Assembly: GCA_934141605.1 (NCBI GenBank)
Contig: CAKPCL010000011.1
Coordinates: 1-34,410, forward strand
Length of the DNA stretch: 34,410 bases
DNA from: an uncultured Clostridia bacterium
Lineage (GTDB): Bacteria > Bacillota > Clostridia > TANB77 > CAG-508
Direction of reading: 5' to 3'
Shown here: positions 34,147 through 34,410 of the stretch, one piece after another
Layout: each line of letters starts with the position of its first letter
Position numbering within the stretch: the stretch's first letter is position 1
Program-made: the position numbers and the translations under genes
The notes under the pieces: model-generated
Seen by the model: the letters and a program-made list of their open reading frames with translations, nothing else
What the model was told of the DNA's origin: nothing
Databases searched by the model: none

Positions 34147-34410
34147 AATATTTTATATTATTTTTCAACTTTTCTATTTCTTCTTTTGTTAATTCCGTTG
34201 CTTCTACAATTTGTTCTAGTGGTAAATTCATTGCTAAAAGTTTTTTTGCTATTTCAATTTTGCTCTCTTTCTTTCCGTTTTTCTTCTCCTTCTTTTAATC
34301 CGTTCTCTTTTTGCATATCCTAATTCACTTGCCCTATCTGATTCCCACAAGTCTCTCATGTCTTCTAAATATTGTGCTTCTTCACTTGCTGTAAAATATT
34401 TTATCTCGAC
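34145..34410 (-). CDS. Rpn/PD-(D/E)XK nuclease-type transposase, C-terminal part, two +1 shifts at CGG (partial)
   Basis: The gene enters from the right edge. The recovered tail reads VEIKYFTASEEAQYLEDMRDLWESDRASELGYAKRE, then CGGA, LKEGEEK, CGGA, and KKESKIEIAKKLLAMNLPLEQIVEATELTKEEIEKLK. This is the standard C-terminal tail of Rpn family recombination-promoting nucleases (PD-(D/E)XK transposase-like), with its E-G-x-x-E-G repeats and the IAKKLLAMN-x-P-LEQI segment. In the standard code neither CGG allows the tail to continue; each stops within 20 codons. With both CGGA read as glycine (EGLKEGEEKGKKE) the tail is perfect. Two sites only 25 bases apart in one gene make independent random errors very unlikely. 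The nuclease domain is outside the window. Such genes are often multicopy and mobile. Confidence 0.82.
34274..34277 (-). other. CGGA recoding site 2 in the Rpn-like gene
   Basis: Minus-strand context GAA AAA CGGA AAG AAA. It is in frame only after the first CGGA has itself been read as four bases. The result, EEK-G-KKESKIE, fits the glycine repeat of the tail. Confidence 0.85.
34299..34302 (-). other. CGGA recoding site 1 in the Rpn-like gene
   Basis: Minus-strand context AGA GAA CGGA TTA AAA. Four-base reading yields RE-G-LKEG, the common E-G-x-x-E-G pattern of these tails. Confidence 0.87.

Noticed and set aside
1..34410. A tRNA gene in the window that could decode CGGN
   Set aside because: I looked in the gaps between genes for cloverleaf ends and T-loop sequence and found none; the decoder, if it exists, is elsewhere in the genome.

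Overview
The window is AT-rich chromosomal DNA of an anaerobic low-GC Gram-positive bacterium, most like an uncultured Clostridia lineage. The clues are a pyruvate:ferredoxin oxidoreductase operon, pyruvate formate-lyase with its activase, sporulation-lineage genes (ytaF, ricT/yaaT), strong AGGAGG ribosome sites, and MurE with the meso-diaminopimelate signature. Placement below class is inference. I found no tRNA, rRNA, CRISPR array or insertion sequence.

Layout. 1-2767: the first codons of rpsF and a Ca2+-type P-type ATPase (minus). 2893-4082: ytaF, then a small unrecognised gene lying between two 61-bp palindromes that are exact inverted copies of each other. 4093-7638: smc. 7825-10845: porG-porD-porA-porB (plus). 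10889-13573 (minus): lepB-holB-ricT-ferredoxin. 13719-14252: a small membrane protein. 14300-24934 (minus): a division and cell-wall (dcw) cluster, mraZ-rsmH-ftsL-pbp-murE-mraY-ftsW-murG-histidine kinase, without murF, murD or murC. 25174-28780 (plus): an XRE regulator, pflB and pflA. 28903-34054 (minus): a polytopic membrane protein, rluD, an rsuA/rluB-type gene, an S1-domain protein and a winged-helix protein. 34145-34410: the C-terminal end of an Rpn/PD-(D/E)XK-type nuclease gene.

The main observation. Five genes are broken in the standard reading: holB, murG, ftsW (twice), rluD and the Rpn-like gene (twice). All seven breaks are the same. An in-frame CGG is met, and the conserved protein continues only if one extra base is passed, so CGGN occupies one codon position. 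Where I know the family, the residue at that position is glycine (FtsW SYGGT, RluD PIGR, MurG VPxxGY, the EG/KG repeats of the Rpn-like tail). By hand reading, no other conserved gene in the window has an in-frame CGG and none is frameshifted elsewhere, while about 70 CGGs in other frames (NNC GGN and similar) are harmless. Codons before and after the seven sites differ, so CGG itself looks like the trigger. This suggests natural quadruplet decoding, or obligate +1 frameshifting, at CGG with glycine inserted. Because HolB, MurG and FtsW are normally essential, mere decay is unlikely. A context-specific C-insertion artefact has to be excluded with reads. The one in-frame CGG read normally is in the foreign-looking gene at 3616-3978.

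Other structure: a three-repeat MraZ operator at the mraZ promoter, a hairpin that buries the ribosome site of the division PBP gene, a repetitive A-rich leader between mraZ and rsmH, and two small families of dispersed hairpin repeats.
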